From CAZOIA01 sp964579675 (lineage in GTDB: Bacteria; Planctomycetota; Phycisphaerae; UBA1845; PWPN01), in NCBI GenBank assembly GCA_964579675.1, contig CAZOIA010000027.1, positions 1 to 39,958 on the forward strand: a stretch of 39,958 nucleotides of DNA. The letters run 5' to 3'. A program made the position numbers and the translations under genes. Numbering within the stretch: position 1 is the stretch's first letter; each line of letters begins with the position of its first letter. The notes beneath the pieces were generated by a model that saw nothing but the letters and a program-made list of their open reading frames with translations, was not told where the DNA came from and ran no database searches. Positions 16,495-25,674 of this stretch are shown in pieces.

Positions 16495-19208
16495 ATCTGG
16501 ATCTCCGCGGTCAGACGAGTGCTTTCCTTCTTCACGTTCGGCGGTTCCGCCACTGGCGATTGCGTTTCTTGGCAGAACGGGTCTAAGGCCATGACCATCT
16601 CTGCCTGTTCACCCATCTGAGGAGCATCAGCGAGATCAGCGGCCACGCTTGCAAACTCGTCCTCACGTTTCACAAAGGCGTCAACCACGGCGGGATCAAA
16701 CTGCGATCCGGAACCCTCCTGGATAACTCCTACGGCCTCTTGGTGGGGAATGGCATCCTTGTAGACCCGTTTCGTGGTCAAGGCATCATATACGTCCGCT
16801 AGAGCAACAATGCGGGCGGAAAGAGGAATTCCGTGGCCCTTGAGACCCCTGGGGTACCCGGAGCCGTCATACCATTCATGATGGCCCCAGGCGATCTCTT
16901 CAGCTATCCTGAGAAAACCAACGCCTGCTACACGTTCGATGGTTGAATGGATAGTCGCCGCCCCGATTTCCGCATGCCTTCTCATTTGCGCCGTCTCCTC
17001 GGGCGTTAGTTTGCCAGGCTTGAGCAAGAGGTGGTCGGCGATTGCTACCTTACCGATATCGTGCAGCGGCGCCGCTCGTTTCAGATCGCGCAGGAATCGG
17101 GTATCGATCAGCTTGTGGAACCGATCGGTCGTAGAAAGCTCCTCTGCAAGAATCAGCGAGAACCTTGTGACCCTATCCAAGTGCTTGCCCGTGTCGTTAT
17201 CGCGGTGCTCAGTTAGCCTCGCAAGAGCAACTACGATCGAATCCTGTGCTTCATCTCGTGCTCGGCGTGCAGCGATGTCATCGATCGTCGAGGCCGCCAT
17301 ATTGCAGATCAGGTCGACGTATTCAAGCTCACTTGCTTCAAAGGGCCGCTTGTCTTGCCGTTCCGTGATGTTCAGGACACCCATAACGCCCTCTGATGAG
17401 CTCAACGCCTTGGATACCAGAGGAACGCTTGCGAAGAACTCGGAGTCATACTGAGGAAACTGATGTCGCACTTCCTCTGGCGTATTGACTACAACGGGTT
17501 CCCCAGACTGGAACACGCGGCCCGCTATAGCGCCCCCTGTAGGGACGCGAGCGGTTGCTGCGATTTGTTCATCGACCCCGATTGCCTTTGCGATAGTCAG
17601 AGACCCGTCCTTGGCATCCGGGAGCATGATCGAGACACGACGGCTGCGCGTCACCTCCGCCGTCACCGAGACCGTCTTCTCAAGCACCGCATCAAGATCC
17701 TGAGCAGCTAGAAGATTCCATGACAGATCTAGCAATAAGGTTAGCGCCTGAGCATGTTCCCCCCGAGCTTCGTTCGCACGAAGAAGCTCGAGCTTGCCAC
17801 GATGAAGACGCGCCATGGATCGCGTGCGGAGGACAAACTCCCTCTGTCTGATTGGCTTGGTTACATACTCGTCTACCCCGGCTTCAAGACCTGCGACGAT
17901 GTCTTCTTGCTGGGTCAACGCAGTCGCCATGATGACCGGGATATTCCGCGTAGCGGGATCGGCCTTCAGCCGGCGCGTGCATTCGAGCCCATCCATGTTC
18001 GGCATCATGACGTCCATAATGACGACGTCCGTCATTTCGGGCCTGATCTTCGCGAGCGCGTCAAGGCCGTCCACGGCTTCTCGGACCTCGTGTCCTGCTA
18101 GTTCGAGGAACTTTCTGCAAAGCGCACGGGCACCGCCATCGTCATCAACGACCAGAACTGTGATTGGTGATTCCCCCGATTCCTCCGCCTGGGTGGGATG
18201 CATGTCGTCCGCCTTGAGCGTCCCGCGTGAAGAGTGCGGTGGCGGAACCGTTGGACGCTCGCCGGGTATGCGTACCTGATTCCTGCCTGCTCGCTTGGCG
18301 GTGTATAGCGCATCGTCAACTCGCTTCAGGAGGTCGCCCGGCGTGTTGATAGTCTCATCACGTTCGGCGACTCCGACGCTCACCGTGACGCTCAACCCCA
18401 GATCGTTGCATCCTACGCGATTCGACTCAATGGCTCGCCTGAGCCTTTCTGCGCCGGCCGCTGCTCTCGAGGCCGTCGCGTTGGGGCACAGGATCAGAAA
18501 CTCCTCGCCTCCAAGTCGGCAGGCCGTTTCGCCGCCCCGCGTGTAACTCGTCAGTACTCGGGCAGTCTCACGGAGAACCGCGTCACCGACATCGTGGCCA
18601 TAGGTGTCATTGAACGACTTGAAATGGTCGATGTCTAGAAGCATGCATGCCAAAGGCTCATTGCAGCGTACCGACATTGCCCAATGGCCGTCGAGTCGGG
18701 CCATCGCATCTCTGCGGTTTACCAGTCCCGTTAGTGCGTCGGTCGTCGCCATGCATTCGAGCTTGCGATTCAGAACCGCCAATTCTGCGTTGGCCTTATG
18801 GAGGGCCCAGTTATGGTGCGTGAGGTCCTCTTGCATCTTGATGATACGGATGCCAGCATTCAGACGCGCTCGCAGTTCCTCTCGACTGAACGGTTTCGAC
18901 AGAAAGTCATCCGCACCGGTTTCAAAGGCTTCCACGAGGCGATTCTTGTCCGTATGCGCTGTCAGAACGATAATATAAACAAGCCCGATGGCTTCGGATG
19001 ATCGGATCGCGCGGCACAGTTGCAAGCCGTCCATCTCCGGCATCATCCAGTCGGTAATGACTATTGAAGGCCCTTCGGAAAGTATGATACGCAGCGCCTC
19101 GGCACCGTTGCCGGCCGACAGCACCTCATAACCGTCGCCCGCGAGATACTTCTTCAGCATCCGCAGGATCGCTGGGTCGTCGTCGACGATTAGGACGCTG
19201 CTCTCCAT
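16491..19208 (-). CDS. REC - GGDEF - REC - GAF - HD-GYP: dual c-di-GMP synthesis and degradation protein
   Basis: A 905-aa protein. REC1 (about 1-120: VLIVDDDPA, VITDWMMPEMDG, FLSKPFSREE), GGDEF (about 150-325: active site RLGGEEFLIL; the upstream I-site position reads RGGE rather than RxxD, so product inhibition may be weak), REC2 (about 350-470: VLVVDDDGG, VIMDVMMPNMDG, YVTKPIRQ), GAF (about 490-640) and a complete HD-GYP (PLHDIGKVAIADHLL, GHHEWYDGSGYPRGLKG, ADVYDALTTKR). Both opposing c-di-GMP activities look catalytically intact, each next to its own receiver. It sits between two kinases (6-bp gap upstream, 4-bp overlap downstream), so phosphorylation of REC1 and REC2 probably decides the direction. 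SD is weak. Confidence 0.93.
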   Translation of the reverse strand: MESSVLIVDDDPAILRMLKKYLAGDGYEVLSAGNGAEALRIILSEGPSIVITDWMMPEMDGLQLCRAIRSSEAIGLVYIIVLTAHTDKNRLVEAFETGADDFLSKPFSREELRARLNAGIRIIKMQEDLTHHNWALHKANAELAVLNRKLECMATTDALTGLVNRRDAMARLDGHWAMSVRCNEPLACMLLDIDHFKSFNDTYGHDVGDAVLRETARVLTSYTRGGETACRLGGEEFLILCPNATASRAAAGAERLRRAIESNRVGCNDLGLSVTVSVGVAERDETINTPGDLLKRVDDALYTAKRAGRNQVRIPGERPTVPPPHSSRGTLKADDMHPTQAEESGESPITVLVVDDDGGARALCRKFLELAGHEVREAVDGLDALAKIRPEMTDVVIMDVMMPNMDGLECTRRLKADPATRNIPVIMATALTQQEDIVAGLEAGVDEYVTKPIRQREFVLRTRSMARLHRGKLELLRANEARGEHAQALTLLLDLSWNLLAAQDLDAVLEKTVSVTAEVTRSRRVSIMLPDAKDGSLTIAKAIGVDEQIAATARVPTGGAIAGRVFQSGEPVVVNTPEEVRHQFPQYDSEFFASVPLVSKALSSSEGVMGVLNITERQDKRPFEASELEYVDLICNMAASTIDDIAARRARDEAQDSIVVALARLTEHRDNDTGKHLDRVTRFSLILAEELSTTDRFHKLIDTRFLRDLKRAAPLHDIGKVAIADHLLLKPGKLTPEETAQMRRHAEIGAATIHSTIERVAGVGFLRIAEEIAWGHHEWYDGSGYPRGLKGHGIPLSARIVALADVYDALTTKRVYKDAIPHQEAVGVIQEGSGSQFDPAVVDAFVKREDEFASVAADLADAPQMGEQAEMVMALDPFCQETQSPVAEPPNVKKESTRLTAEIQI

Positions 19209-19214
19209 TGCCGA

Positions 19215-21692
19215 TTACTCTGCGGTAACCACAGCATGAGCGCGCCGACACAGATCCGCGAGTGCCGCGAAACACTCCCGCACTCTGTCGAGGTCCTTCT
19301 GTGTCCTCGCGCTCGATTCCAAATCCTTCGCCGCTTCCGTAATCGAGGGGAAGCCGTAACCACCGGCCGAACCTTTCAACCGGTGAGTCAAAACAGTCAG
19401 TCTTGTCAGATCCCCGTCAACGATCGCCGTTTCCATAGCGGTGACTTTGCCAGGCAATTCGGCGACGAACCTGCCGACGAGTTCGGCCATGTCGGGGTCA
19501 TCGGCGAGCTCGCTGACCAGTGCCTCTGTGGCATTCTGTCGATCGGTCACGGGTGGATGCCTTTTGCTGAGGTGTTTGCGGATCATGTCTATCAGCTTCT
19601 TGCGGTCGATGGGCTTGCTGACGTAGTCGTCGCAGCCGGCGTCGAGGCACTTCTGCCGATCCCCTTCCATCGCGTGGGCGGTCAGGGCGATGATCGGGGC
19701 GGTGTGGCCTCTCCGGCGTAGCACGGCGGTCGCTTCGTAGCCGTCCATGATAGGCATCTGCATGTCCATCAGGATGACGTCGAACGGCTCCTTCGGATCG
19801 TCGCGGCGTCTCTGGAGCATTGCCGCCAGGGCCTTGTCGCAGGCGATCTTTCCGTTCTCGGCTAGCGTCACGTCGGCTCCGGCCTTCTTCAGAACATGGG
19901 ATATCAGTCGCTGGTTGTCCGGGCCGTCCTCGGCCAGGAGGATACGGCAATCGAGTCTGTCGTCTTCGGTCTTTGCCGAGCCGAGTTCCGCCATCCTCAC
20001 CACTGTGGCCTCAGTCGGGCAGTCCAGCATCTTCACCCCATCCAGGGATCCCGTGGAGACGGTCAGCCGGAATGTGCTACCTTCGCCGGGCTTGCTGTCG
20101 ATGGTGATATCCCCTCCCAGCATCCCCGCCAGACGTTTGCTGATCGTCAGTCCGAGCCCGGTGCCGCCGAACTTACGGGTTGTGCTGACGTCTGCCTGGG
20201 TGAACGGTTGGAAGAGCTTGCCCGCCTGCTCGGGCGTCATGCCGATCCCGCTGTCGATGACGTCGAATTGGAGATGGGGTTCTACAAAGCCGGCTTGTGT
20301 CAAGCCGGCATCCTGTGCGACAGGATCCGGGCCGACAGGGCCCGGGTCTGTTGGCGGCTCGGCGCCGTCGGCGGTTTCGGCGCCCACCAGCCGTGTCACC
20401 AACCGGACGCTGCCGGTCTCGGTGAACTTGATCGCATTGCTGATCAAATTGACCAGGATCTGCTTGAGCCGGGTCGGGTCGCTTTCGATGGTTTCGGGGA
20501 TGGATCCGAGATACTCGATATCCAAGCGCAGGTTCTTGACGTTGGCCTGGATTTGCGTGAGCGACCGGACCCCGGCCACCAGTTCCACGGGTGAGCATGG
20601 GATGTGTTCGACCTCAAGCTTGCCCCCCTCGATCTTAGAGATGTCCAAGATGTCGTTGATAATTTGCAGCAGGTGTTCGCCATTTCGGCGAATCGTGTGG
20701 ATGGCATTGAGCCTGTCCGAATCCGAGATCTCCGGCTCGAGCAGGTTCTCGGCGAATCCTAGAATGGCGGTCATCGGCGTACGGATCTCGTGGCTCATGT
20801 TGGCAAGGAACACGCTCTTGGCCTGCGCAGCAGCCTCGGCGGCCTCCTTGGCTTGCTGCAGTTCAGCCTCTGCCCGCATACGATCGGTTATGTCGTAGTA
20901 GTGTTCGATCCGACCCCCGGCATAGAGTCCGGACCGAATAGGCTGGCTCCAGTGTTCAAGCCAGCGTTCTTCGCGCTCGCCATCGGCGAGGACGTGGCAC
21001 TCGAAGTTCTCGATGTATTCGTTATTGTCATACGTTGCGAATACTTTCCGGACAAACGTTTCCGGATCCTCGAAGATACCCATGATACGTTCGCGAATAA
21101 GCTCTCGTTTATCCCTCCCGATAACTCGGTCCCTCCGGAAGCCGAAGTAGCGTTCCAGCGCCCGGTTTACCCAGACGACGCGAAAGCTGGCATCCAGGAC
21201 AAAGATGCCGACAGCCGAACTATCGAGTACATCGTTGGTCAGTGAGCGGAACCGCTCTTCGCTCACCTCTAACGCCGCCTCCGCTCGCTGTCTCTCCTCA
21301 GCAATACGCTGCTGTTTGAATGCCTGCTCGAGTACGGTAGGGAGTAACTCCAGATATCCCCCATCCACATCTTTGACGATGTAATCGGTCGTGCCCAGTT
21401 TCATGGCCTCAACGGCGACCGGTTCATTGCCGGTGCCGCTAACCATAATCGTGACGGGCAACGTACCTCGGGAAGCCAGGGCGCGGATGACGTCCAGCCC
21501 GTCGCGGACAGGCATCGCATGATCCACAAGCACCGCGTCGTAGGTGCCTGCGTCGTACATGTCGAGACCCTGTTCGCCGTCGCGGGCGATATCAACGACA
21601 TAGCCTGTCCGCTTCAGTCTTTTCTGAGCGAGACGGGCCTCACCAGGGTCGTCCTCCATATACAGAATGCGCGTCTGTTTGGATTGAGACAC
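19215..21692 (-). CDS. Hybrid histidine kinase: REC - PAS - HisKA - HATPase - REC - Hpt
   Basis: An 825-aa soluble phosphorelay kinase. Order: receiver (ILYMEDDPGEA, VLVDHAMPVRDG), PAS (SSAVGIFVLDASFRVVWVNR), H-box FLANMSHEIRTPMTAILGF (His about 302), ATPase (N-box ILVNLISNAIKF, G1 VIDSGIGM, F-box LFQPFTQAD, G2 GTGLGLTISKRLAGMLGG), second receiver (ILLAEDGPDN, ILMDMQMPIMDG, DDYVSKPIDRKK) and Hpt with the transfer His in THRLKGSAGGYGF (about 778). This is the full ArcB/BarA-style relay plus an extra N-terminal receiver. The Hpt could pass phosphate to the many receivers encoded around it. It is 5 bp downstream of the Rcp-type regulator. Confidence 0.93.
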   Translation of the reverse strand: MSQSKQTRILYMEDDPGEARLAQKRLKRTGYVVDIARDGEQGLDMYDAGTYDAVLVDHAMPVRDGLDVIRALASRGTLPVTIMVSGTGNEPVAVEAMKLGTTDYIVKDVDGGYLELLPTVLEQAFKQQRIAEERQRAEAALEVSEERFRSLTNDVLDSSAVGIFVLDASFRVVWVNRALERYFGFRRDRVIGRDKRELIRERIMGIFEDPETFVRKVFATYDNNEYIENFECHVLADGEREERWLEHWSQPIRSGLYAGGRIEHYYDITDRMRAEAELQQAKEAAEAAAQAKSVFLANMSHEIRTPMTAILGFAENLLEPEISDSDRLNAIHTIRRNGEHLLQIINDILDISKIEGGKLEVEHIPCSPVELVAGVRSLTQIQANVKNLRLDIEYLGSIPETIESDPTRLKQILVNLISNAIKFTETGSVRLVTRLVGAETADGAEPPTDPGPVGPDPVAQDAGLTQAGFVEPHLQFDVIDSGIGMTPEQAGKLFQPFTQADVSTTRKFGGTGLGLTISKRLAGMLGGDITIDSKPGEGSTFRLTVSTGSLDGVKMLDCPTEATVVRMAELGSAKTEDDRLDCRILLAEDGPDNQRLISHVLKKAGADVTLAENGKIACDKALAAMLQRRRDDPKEPFDVILMDMQMPIMDGYEATAVLRRRGHTAPIIALTAHAMEGDRQKCLDAGCDDYVSKPIDRKKLIDMIRKHLSKRHPPVTDRQNATEALVSELADDPDMAELVGRFVAELPGKVTAMETAIVDGDLTRLTVLTHRLKGSAGGYGFPSITEAAKDLESSARTQKDLDRVRECFAALADLCRRAHAVVTAE

Positions 21693-21697
21693 GACGA

Positions 21698-22141
21698 TTA
21701 CTCCCCGTTTGCCATGGTGACGATTGACAGGAACAACCCCAGCTTGCGGATCGCCTCGCAGAACTGCTCATAGTCCACCGGCTTGGTCACGTAGACGTTG
21801 CAGCCAAGGTCGTAGCACCGGGATATCTCGCGGGCATCATCCGTGGTGGTCAGAATCACCACCGGGATGCGCTTCGTGCGCTCATCCGCCTTCATGCGCT
21901 CGAGCACCTGGTAGCCATCGAGCACCGGCATATTGAGGTCGAGCAACACCAACAGCGGCGGGGCGCGCCCGTTTCCTGCGCGTTCGTACTTGCCGGACAC
22001 GTAGTCGAGCGCTTCCTGACCGTCACTTGCGACGACGATATCGTTCGTTATGTTCGAGCGGCGCAAGTTCTTTTCGATCAAACGAGCGTGGCCCGGATCA
22101 TCCTCCGCCAGGAGAATGGTTACTTCTCGCGTCTCAGGCAT
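21698..22141 (-). CDS. Single-domain response regulator, Rcp1/RcpA type
   Basis: A 147-aa stand-alone receiver. ILLAEDDPGHARLIEKNLRR, LVLLDLNMPVLDGYQVLERM with the acceptor Asp and VYVTKPVDYEQF are typical of Rcp-type regulators paired with phytochrome-like kinases. ATG 22141 lies within the last codons of the kinase gene (8-bp overlap); a longer frame to 22315 would run over the kinase ATPase domain and is rejected. It has no output domain and is most likely the direct partner of the 22134-24143 kinase. Confidence 0.9.
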   Translation of the reverse strand: MPETREVTILLAEDDPGHARLIEKNLRRSNITNDIVVASDGQEALDYVSGKYERAGNGRAPPLLVLLDLNMPVLDGYQVLERMKADERTKRIPVVILTTTDDAREISRCYDLGCNVYVTKPVDYEQFCEAIRKLGLFLSIVTMANGE

Positions 22142-24143
22142 GATCGCCCCCCTTTTCAAGATGGTTGGAGATGGTGAAGGCAAACACGGTGCCCACATCC
22201 GGTTCAGACTCACACCAAATGCGCCCGCCGTGGCGGCGGACCAGGACTTGCACGTAAGACAGGCCCATACCTTCGCCCGGAACGCCCTGCGTGCCGACCC
22301 GGCGAAATGGCGCAAATACCTTGTCCATGTCCTCCTGGGCGATCCCTCGCCCGTTGTCGCGCACGCGGAAGATCGTTTCGCGGCTGCTGCGCTCGGCGCT
22401 GATCTCGATCTCTCCCGGACGGCTCGGATCGAGATAGATCACGGCGTTGTTCAAGAGGTTACCCATGATCTGCTCCATCGAAGTCCGGTTGGCGATCACT
22501 TCGGGTAACGAGCCTACGGTCAGGCTCACCTGGCATTGATCAATCTGGTAGGCCAGAGTCTGCAAGGTTGCCTGAACAAGGGCGTTCACATCAATTGACT
22601 CAAGTTCGAGTTCGCGCCGGCCCAAACGAGACAGCTTCAAGAGGGCGTCGATGAAGTGATCCATGCGGCTCACGGAGGAGTCTATGAAGTCCAGGGCCTC
22701 CGGTATATCTTCCTGAAGGACCGTAGTGATGGCCTCCCGCTGTTGCTCGTCTGCCTGGACCAGGGCAGTGTCTGTCGCGGAGCCAATCGTCCCCAAAGCG
22801 GAACGGAGTTCAGCGCTGTAGCCCTTCAGATTCACCAGCGGAGCCCGCAGGTCGTGGGAGACAACGTAGGTGAATCTCCTGGCTTCCTCGTTGGCCTGCT
22901 CCAGCTCGCCCGCATACCGCTGCAACTGTTCCTCCACCCGCTTGCGCTCGGTGATGTTTCTCACGACTTCAAAACAGGATGTGACTTTCCCAGCGGCATC
23001 TTTGATTGGATGAGCGGTGTTCTCCCAGAAGAAAACGCCCCCTCCCGGCGCAGGGGTCGTCCGGTCCGCTTTGTGAGGCTGACCGTCCTTGAACGCTTTC
23101 GCCACGGGACATCCATCGCAAACTTCGTCGTGGCATTCGTAGACCTTATAACATTTTTCGCCCAACCCACCAAACTGCTTCTGCATGAAAGGGTTCTGAT
23201 AGGTGACGTTGTAATCCCGATCCTGAATGGTGACGCCAACATCCATGGTATCCAGCAGACCGACTAACGAGCGGAGTCTGCCGCTCTCCTCCTGCAACGC
23301 CTCCTCCGCCCGCTTGCGCTCGGTGATGTCCCAAAAGATTCCCAATACGCCAATGCTGTTGCCGTTTTCATCCTTGACAGGTGTTTTAACTGTGTGGACA
23401 ACGACTTGTTGTCCATCCTGGATGTATTTCTCTTCTATCTCTTCTGTCTTGCCCGACTCCATAACTCTTTTATCATCTTCCCTGTACTTATCAGCCAGTT
23501 CGGCAGGAAAGAAGTCATAGTCTGTCTTCCCGGCGAATTCTTCGGGCTTGATCGTTAAGTCCCGCGCAAAGTTTTCATTGCAAGACACATAAATTGAATT
23601 CCGGTCCTTGGAAAATATTTTTTGCGGCAGGTTTTCGAGCAATACTCTGTACTTGTGTTCGCCATCCCGCAGCGCTTGCTCCGCCCGGTTCCGCTCGGCC
23701 AGTTCGCGCGCCAGATCCAGCCTGCTCTGGCCGAGCCTGCGGTTGAGTCGCAGCGTGGACAGCGTGGCAATGGCCGCCGTGGCCAACAATGCAGCGGCCG
23801 CAACGAGCCAGAACCAGTGCTGGCTGATGGCATCGCCGAGCGTCACCTTGCCAAAGTCTTTGTACGGGCCGATGCGGAGCTCCTTGAGGCATTCGTGCAC
23901 GGGCTGGTAGTTGTGTCCGGGGATCTGCTCGGTCAGGTACTCGGCTGTCGGCCCCCATTTCTCCAGGCACTTCGCGACGCCGCGTGCCGCCAGCACGCCG
24001 ATCTTCACCCGGACCTGCCCATCTTGCGCCAGGACCGGGCTCCCTACGCCCAGGGCCAGCGCCAGCGGGAGCAGAATGCGGCACACGGTGCCGGAGTTCT
24101 TCGGATCGGCGGGATTCACCATCGAAGAGGCTTGTGATTTCAT
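22134..24143 (-). CDS. Membrane sensor histidine kinase with internally deleted PhnD-type sensor, two PAS domains
   Basis: A 669-aa kinase from ATG 24143 (GGAGAGG upstream). A signal peptide (ILLPLALALGVGSPVLAQ) is followed by VKIGVLAARGVAKCLEKWGP, the start of a PhnD-like periplasmic binding domain, then at once by HECLKELRIGPYKDFGKVTL, which normally ends such domains; roughly 200 residues between are missing. A TM helix (WFWLVAAAALLATAAIATL) leads to two PAS domains, the second with a cysteine cluster (CYKVYECHDEVCDGCPV), then H-box VVSHDLRAPLVNLKGYS and an ATPase (LLNNAVIYL, RVRDNGRGI, GEGMGLSYV). It overlaps its Rcp-type regulator gene. Ligand sensing through PhnD is probably lost; PAS input may dominate. 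Confidence 0.9.
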   Translation of the reverse strand: MKSQASSMVNPADPKNSGTVCRILLPLALALGVGSPVLAQDGQVRVKIGVLAARGVAKCLEKWGPTAEYLTEQIPGHNYQPVHECLKELRIGPYKDFGKVTLGDAISQHWFWLVAAAALLATAAIATLSTLRLNRRLGQSRLDLARELAERNRAEQALRDGEHKYRVLLENLPQKIFSKDRNSIYVSCNENFARDLTIKPEEFAGKTDYDFFPAELADKYREDDKRVMESGKTEEIEEKYIQDGQQVVVHTVKTPVKDENGNSIGVLGIFWDITERKRAEEALQEESGRLRSLVGLLDTMDVGVTIQDRDYNVTYQNPFMQKQFGGLGEKCYKVYECHDEVCDGCPVAKAFKDGQPHKADRTTPAPGGGVFFWENTAHPIKDAAGKVTSCFEVVRNITERKRVEEQLQRYAGELEQANEEARRFTYVVSHDLRAPLVNLKGYSAELRSALGTIGSATDTALVQADEQQREAITTVLQEDIPEALDFIDSSVSRMDHFIDALLKLSRLGRRELELESIDVNALVQATLQTLAYQIDQCQVSLTVGSLPEVIANRTSMEQIMGNLLNNAVIYLDPSRPGEIEISAERSSRETIFRVRDNGRGIAQEDMDKVFAPFRRVGTQGVPGEGMGLSYVQVLVRRHGGRIWCESEPDVGTVFAFTISNHLEKGGDHA

Positions 24144-24184
24144 CTCAGACCTCTCCCGCGTCGTTAGTTCATACCCAGCTATAG

Positions 24185-24667
24185 TCAGCCCATGCCGTTG
24201 GAAACCCCGGAACCCTTGGCGTCGCCACACAATCGCTGCACGACCCGTTGTTGCTGCGAGCCCCATTCCTTGGGCTCTAATCCCAGAGCATCAGCAACGA
24301 CTTGCTGGACCTCGTCGTCCTCCCACGGCTTGGACAACAACCGGAATACCTCGCCTTCGTTGACGGCCGGGATGACTACATCTTCATCGCAGCAGTGAGC
24401 CGTCAGCAGGATGCGGGCCGTGTTTGGCGAGATCGCCTTGGCCTGCCGCATCACCTCGATGCCACGCGTTCCCGGCATGGCCTCATCGCAGATCAGAACC
24501 TCAATCTTCTCCCTTTCCAGGAGATCCAGCGCTTCGCCGGCGTTGTTTGCCAACAGAACGCGGCACCCGTAACGAGCCAGCATCCTTTCAAGGGCTTTCA
24601 GGACGTATTGCTCATCGTCCACACATAAGACCGTCGGCTCAGGTGTGGATTGGACACCCCCATTCAT
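24185..24667 (-). CDS. Single-domain response regulator (KPW-type receiver)
   Basis: A 160-aa receiver protein. VLCVDDEQYVLKALERML, LICDEAMPGTRG with the acceptor Asp, ILLTAHC and FRLLSKPWEDDEV form a complete domain (about 12-130); the C-terminal 30 residues are polar and featureless. It has no output domain. The KPW signature is shared with the receivers at 11195 and 14304, suggesting a common partner or dimer mode. It starts 3 bp after the preceding gene and ends 41 bp before the PhnD-type kinase. Confidence 0.88.
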   Translation of the reverse strand: MNGGVQSTPEPTVLCVDDEQYVLKALERMLARYGCRVLLANNAGEALDLLEREKIEVLICDEAMPGTRGIEVMRQAKAISPNTARILLTAHCCDEDVVIPAVNEGEVFRLLSKPWEDDEVQQVVADALGLEPKEWGSQQQRVVQRLCGDAKGSGVSNGMG

Positions 24668-24670
24668 TAC

Positions 24671-25339
24671 CTAATCCCCCTTTGTTGCGAACCATTCCGC
24701 AATACTCGACAGGGATTGCGTCAGATTCTGAATATCTTCCTTCGCTCTCATCAGCAGCTCTTGCTGCCGGCCCGCATGATTCATATGGGCGACTTCGTCC
24801 AAACAGGCTTCGAGATGAGTCAGCTCCTCCCCACATTCGCTAGCTGCTTCCAGCGCCGCGCCGATAGAGAACTCCAGACGCGTAAGCGCCGCTTCTTTCG
24901 ACGCCAGACTTTCTTTCTGCAGGTGTACCTGCCGCAGTTGGCTGCGTATCCGCGCTCGCAGCTCATCCAGATCAAATGGCTTCGTGATGTAGTCCACGGC
25001 GCCGGCATCCAGCCCACTGACTCGCTGATGCGAGGTGGCCAGCCCGGTCAGAAAGATTACCGGTGTCTGTTGGAAGGCTGCTGGCTGGGAAGCATCAGCG
25101 GCACGGCCGAGACTGTGCGACTCCAATCGCCGGAAACGACGCAGGAATTCGTGCCCGGACATGCCTGGCATAGAAACATCGAGCAGGATCAGGTCTGGCG
25201 GATTCTGCACGGCCATGCGCAGTCCGGCCCGACCGCTCGTGGCCGTGTCCACTACAAAGCCCGACCTTTTCAGCGCTCGTTTCAGTGCCGCGAGTTGCCT
25301 CGGGTCATCGTCTACCGCCAGGATACGCGGAGAGCTCAT
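24671..25339 (-). CDS. Receiver with C-terminal helical module; first gene of the operon
   Basis: A 222-aa protein from ATG 25339; an upstream frame to 25480 crosses a hairpin and is not used. The receiver (about 3-130) has ILAVDDDPRQL, LILLDVSMPGMSG and YITKPFDLDEL; between beta4 and beta5 a short Ala/Gln-rich insertion is visible (ADASQPAAFQQTP). A C-terminal helical segment (LMRAKEDIQNLTQSLSSIAE, ending W-F-A) matches the end of the 90-aa protein at 33224-33496. It is the first gene of an eleven-gene run ending at the truncated receiver near 11135, with overlaps or gaps of at most 41 bp. Confidence 0.86.
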   Translation of the reverse strand: MSSPRILAVDDDPRQLAALKRALKRSGFVVDTATSGRAGLRMAVQNPPDLILLDVSMPGMSGHEFLRRFRRLESHSLGRAADASQPAAFQQTPVIFLTGLATSHQRVSGLDAGAVDYITKPFDLDELRARIRSQLRQVHLQKESLASKEAALTRLEFSIGAALEAASECGEELTHLEACLDEVAHMNHAGRQQELLMRAKEDIQNLTQSLSSIAEWFATKGD

Positions 25340-25674
25340 TTTCGTTGCGTCCTCATCTTGCACGGCGCTGGGCGCCATTCCCTCTTGCCTTCCAGAGCCA
25401 CTCAATTCACGCGCCGTGCCAAAAACCGGGTGAACGCTGGTGGAGGCACCCGACCAACGTTCACCCTTCACCACAAACACAAGGGGGCAAGTCTTGTGAC
25501 CTCCTTATCCCGTTCTTACTTTGCCGTTATCGGGGTGGTCGGCCTTGACGCGTCCCCCATTTGAGTCCCCGTTCCGCCGACGAGGAGATCCAGTTCATTG
25601 GCCACCCCCTGACCGTGTGAGCACGGGGAATCAACTCTGTGGCGGCGTATGCTGACTCCTCATCCCCAGAAACG
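25340..25674 (-). other. Leader region of the signalling operon with terminator-like hairpin
   Basis: No gene is supported. The main content is the hairpin at 25428-25466 and, on the minus strand after it, the run GGTTTTTGG, which together look like an intrinsic terminator or attenuator about 90 bases before the first operon gene. An AAGGAGG sequence on the minus strand near 25505 is followed only by very short frames. No clear -35/-10 pair was found. Confidence 0.5.
25428..25466 (-). terminator. Hairpin with T-run upstream of operon (terminator or attenuator)
   Basis: GGGTGAACGCTGGT (25428-25441) pairs with ACCAACGTTCACCC (25453-25466), 13 of 14 Watson-Crick positions and one G-T, 11-nt loop. 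On the minus strand it is followed by GGTTTTTGG. A related palindrome occurs at 25702-25741. Confidence 0.5.

Noticed and set aside
22142..22315. 58-residue N-terminal extension of the Rcp-type regulator
   Set aside because: It would be translated from inside the kinase ATPase domain in another frame; the ATG at 22141 fits the family start.
25505..25535. Leader peptide behind AAGGAGG on the minus strand
   Set aside because: The only nearby start is a TTG giving nine codons with no regulatory codon bias; too weak to call.
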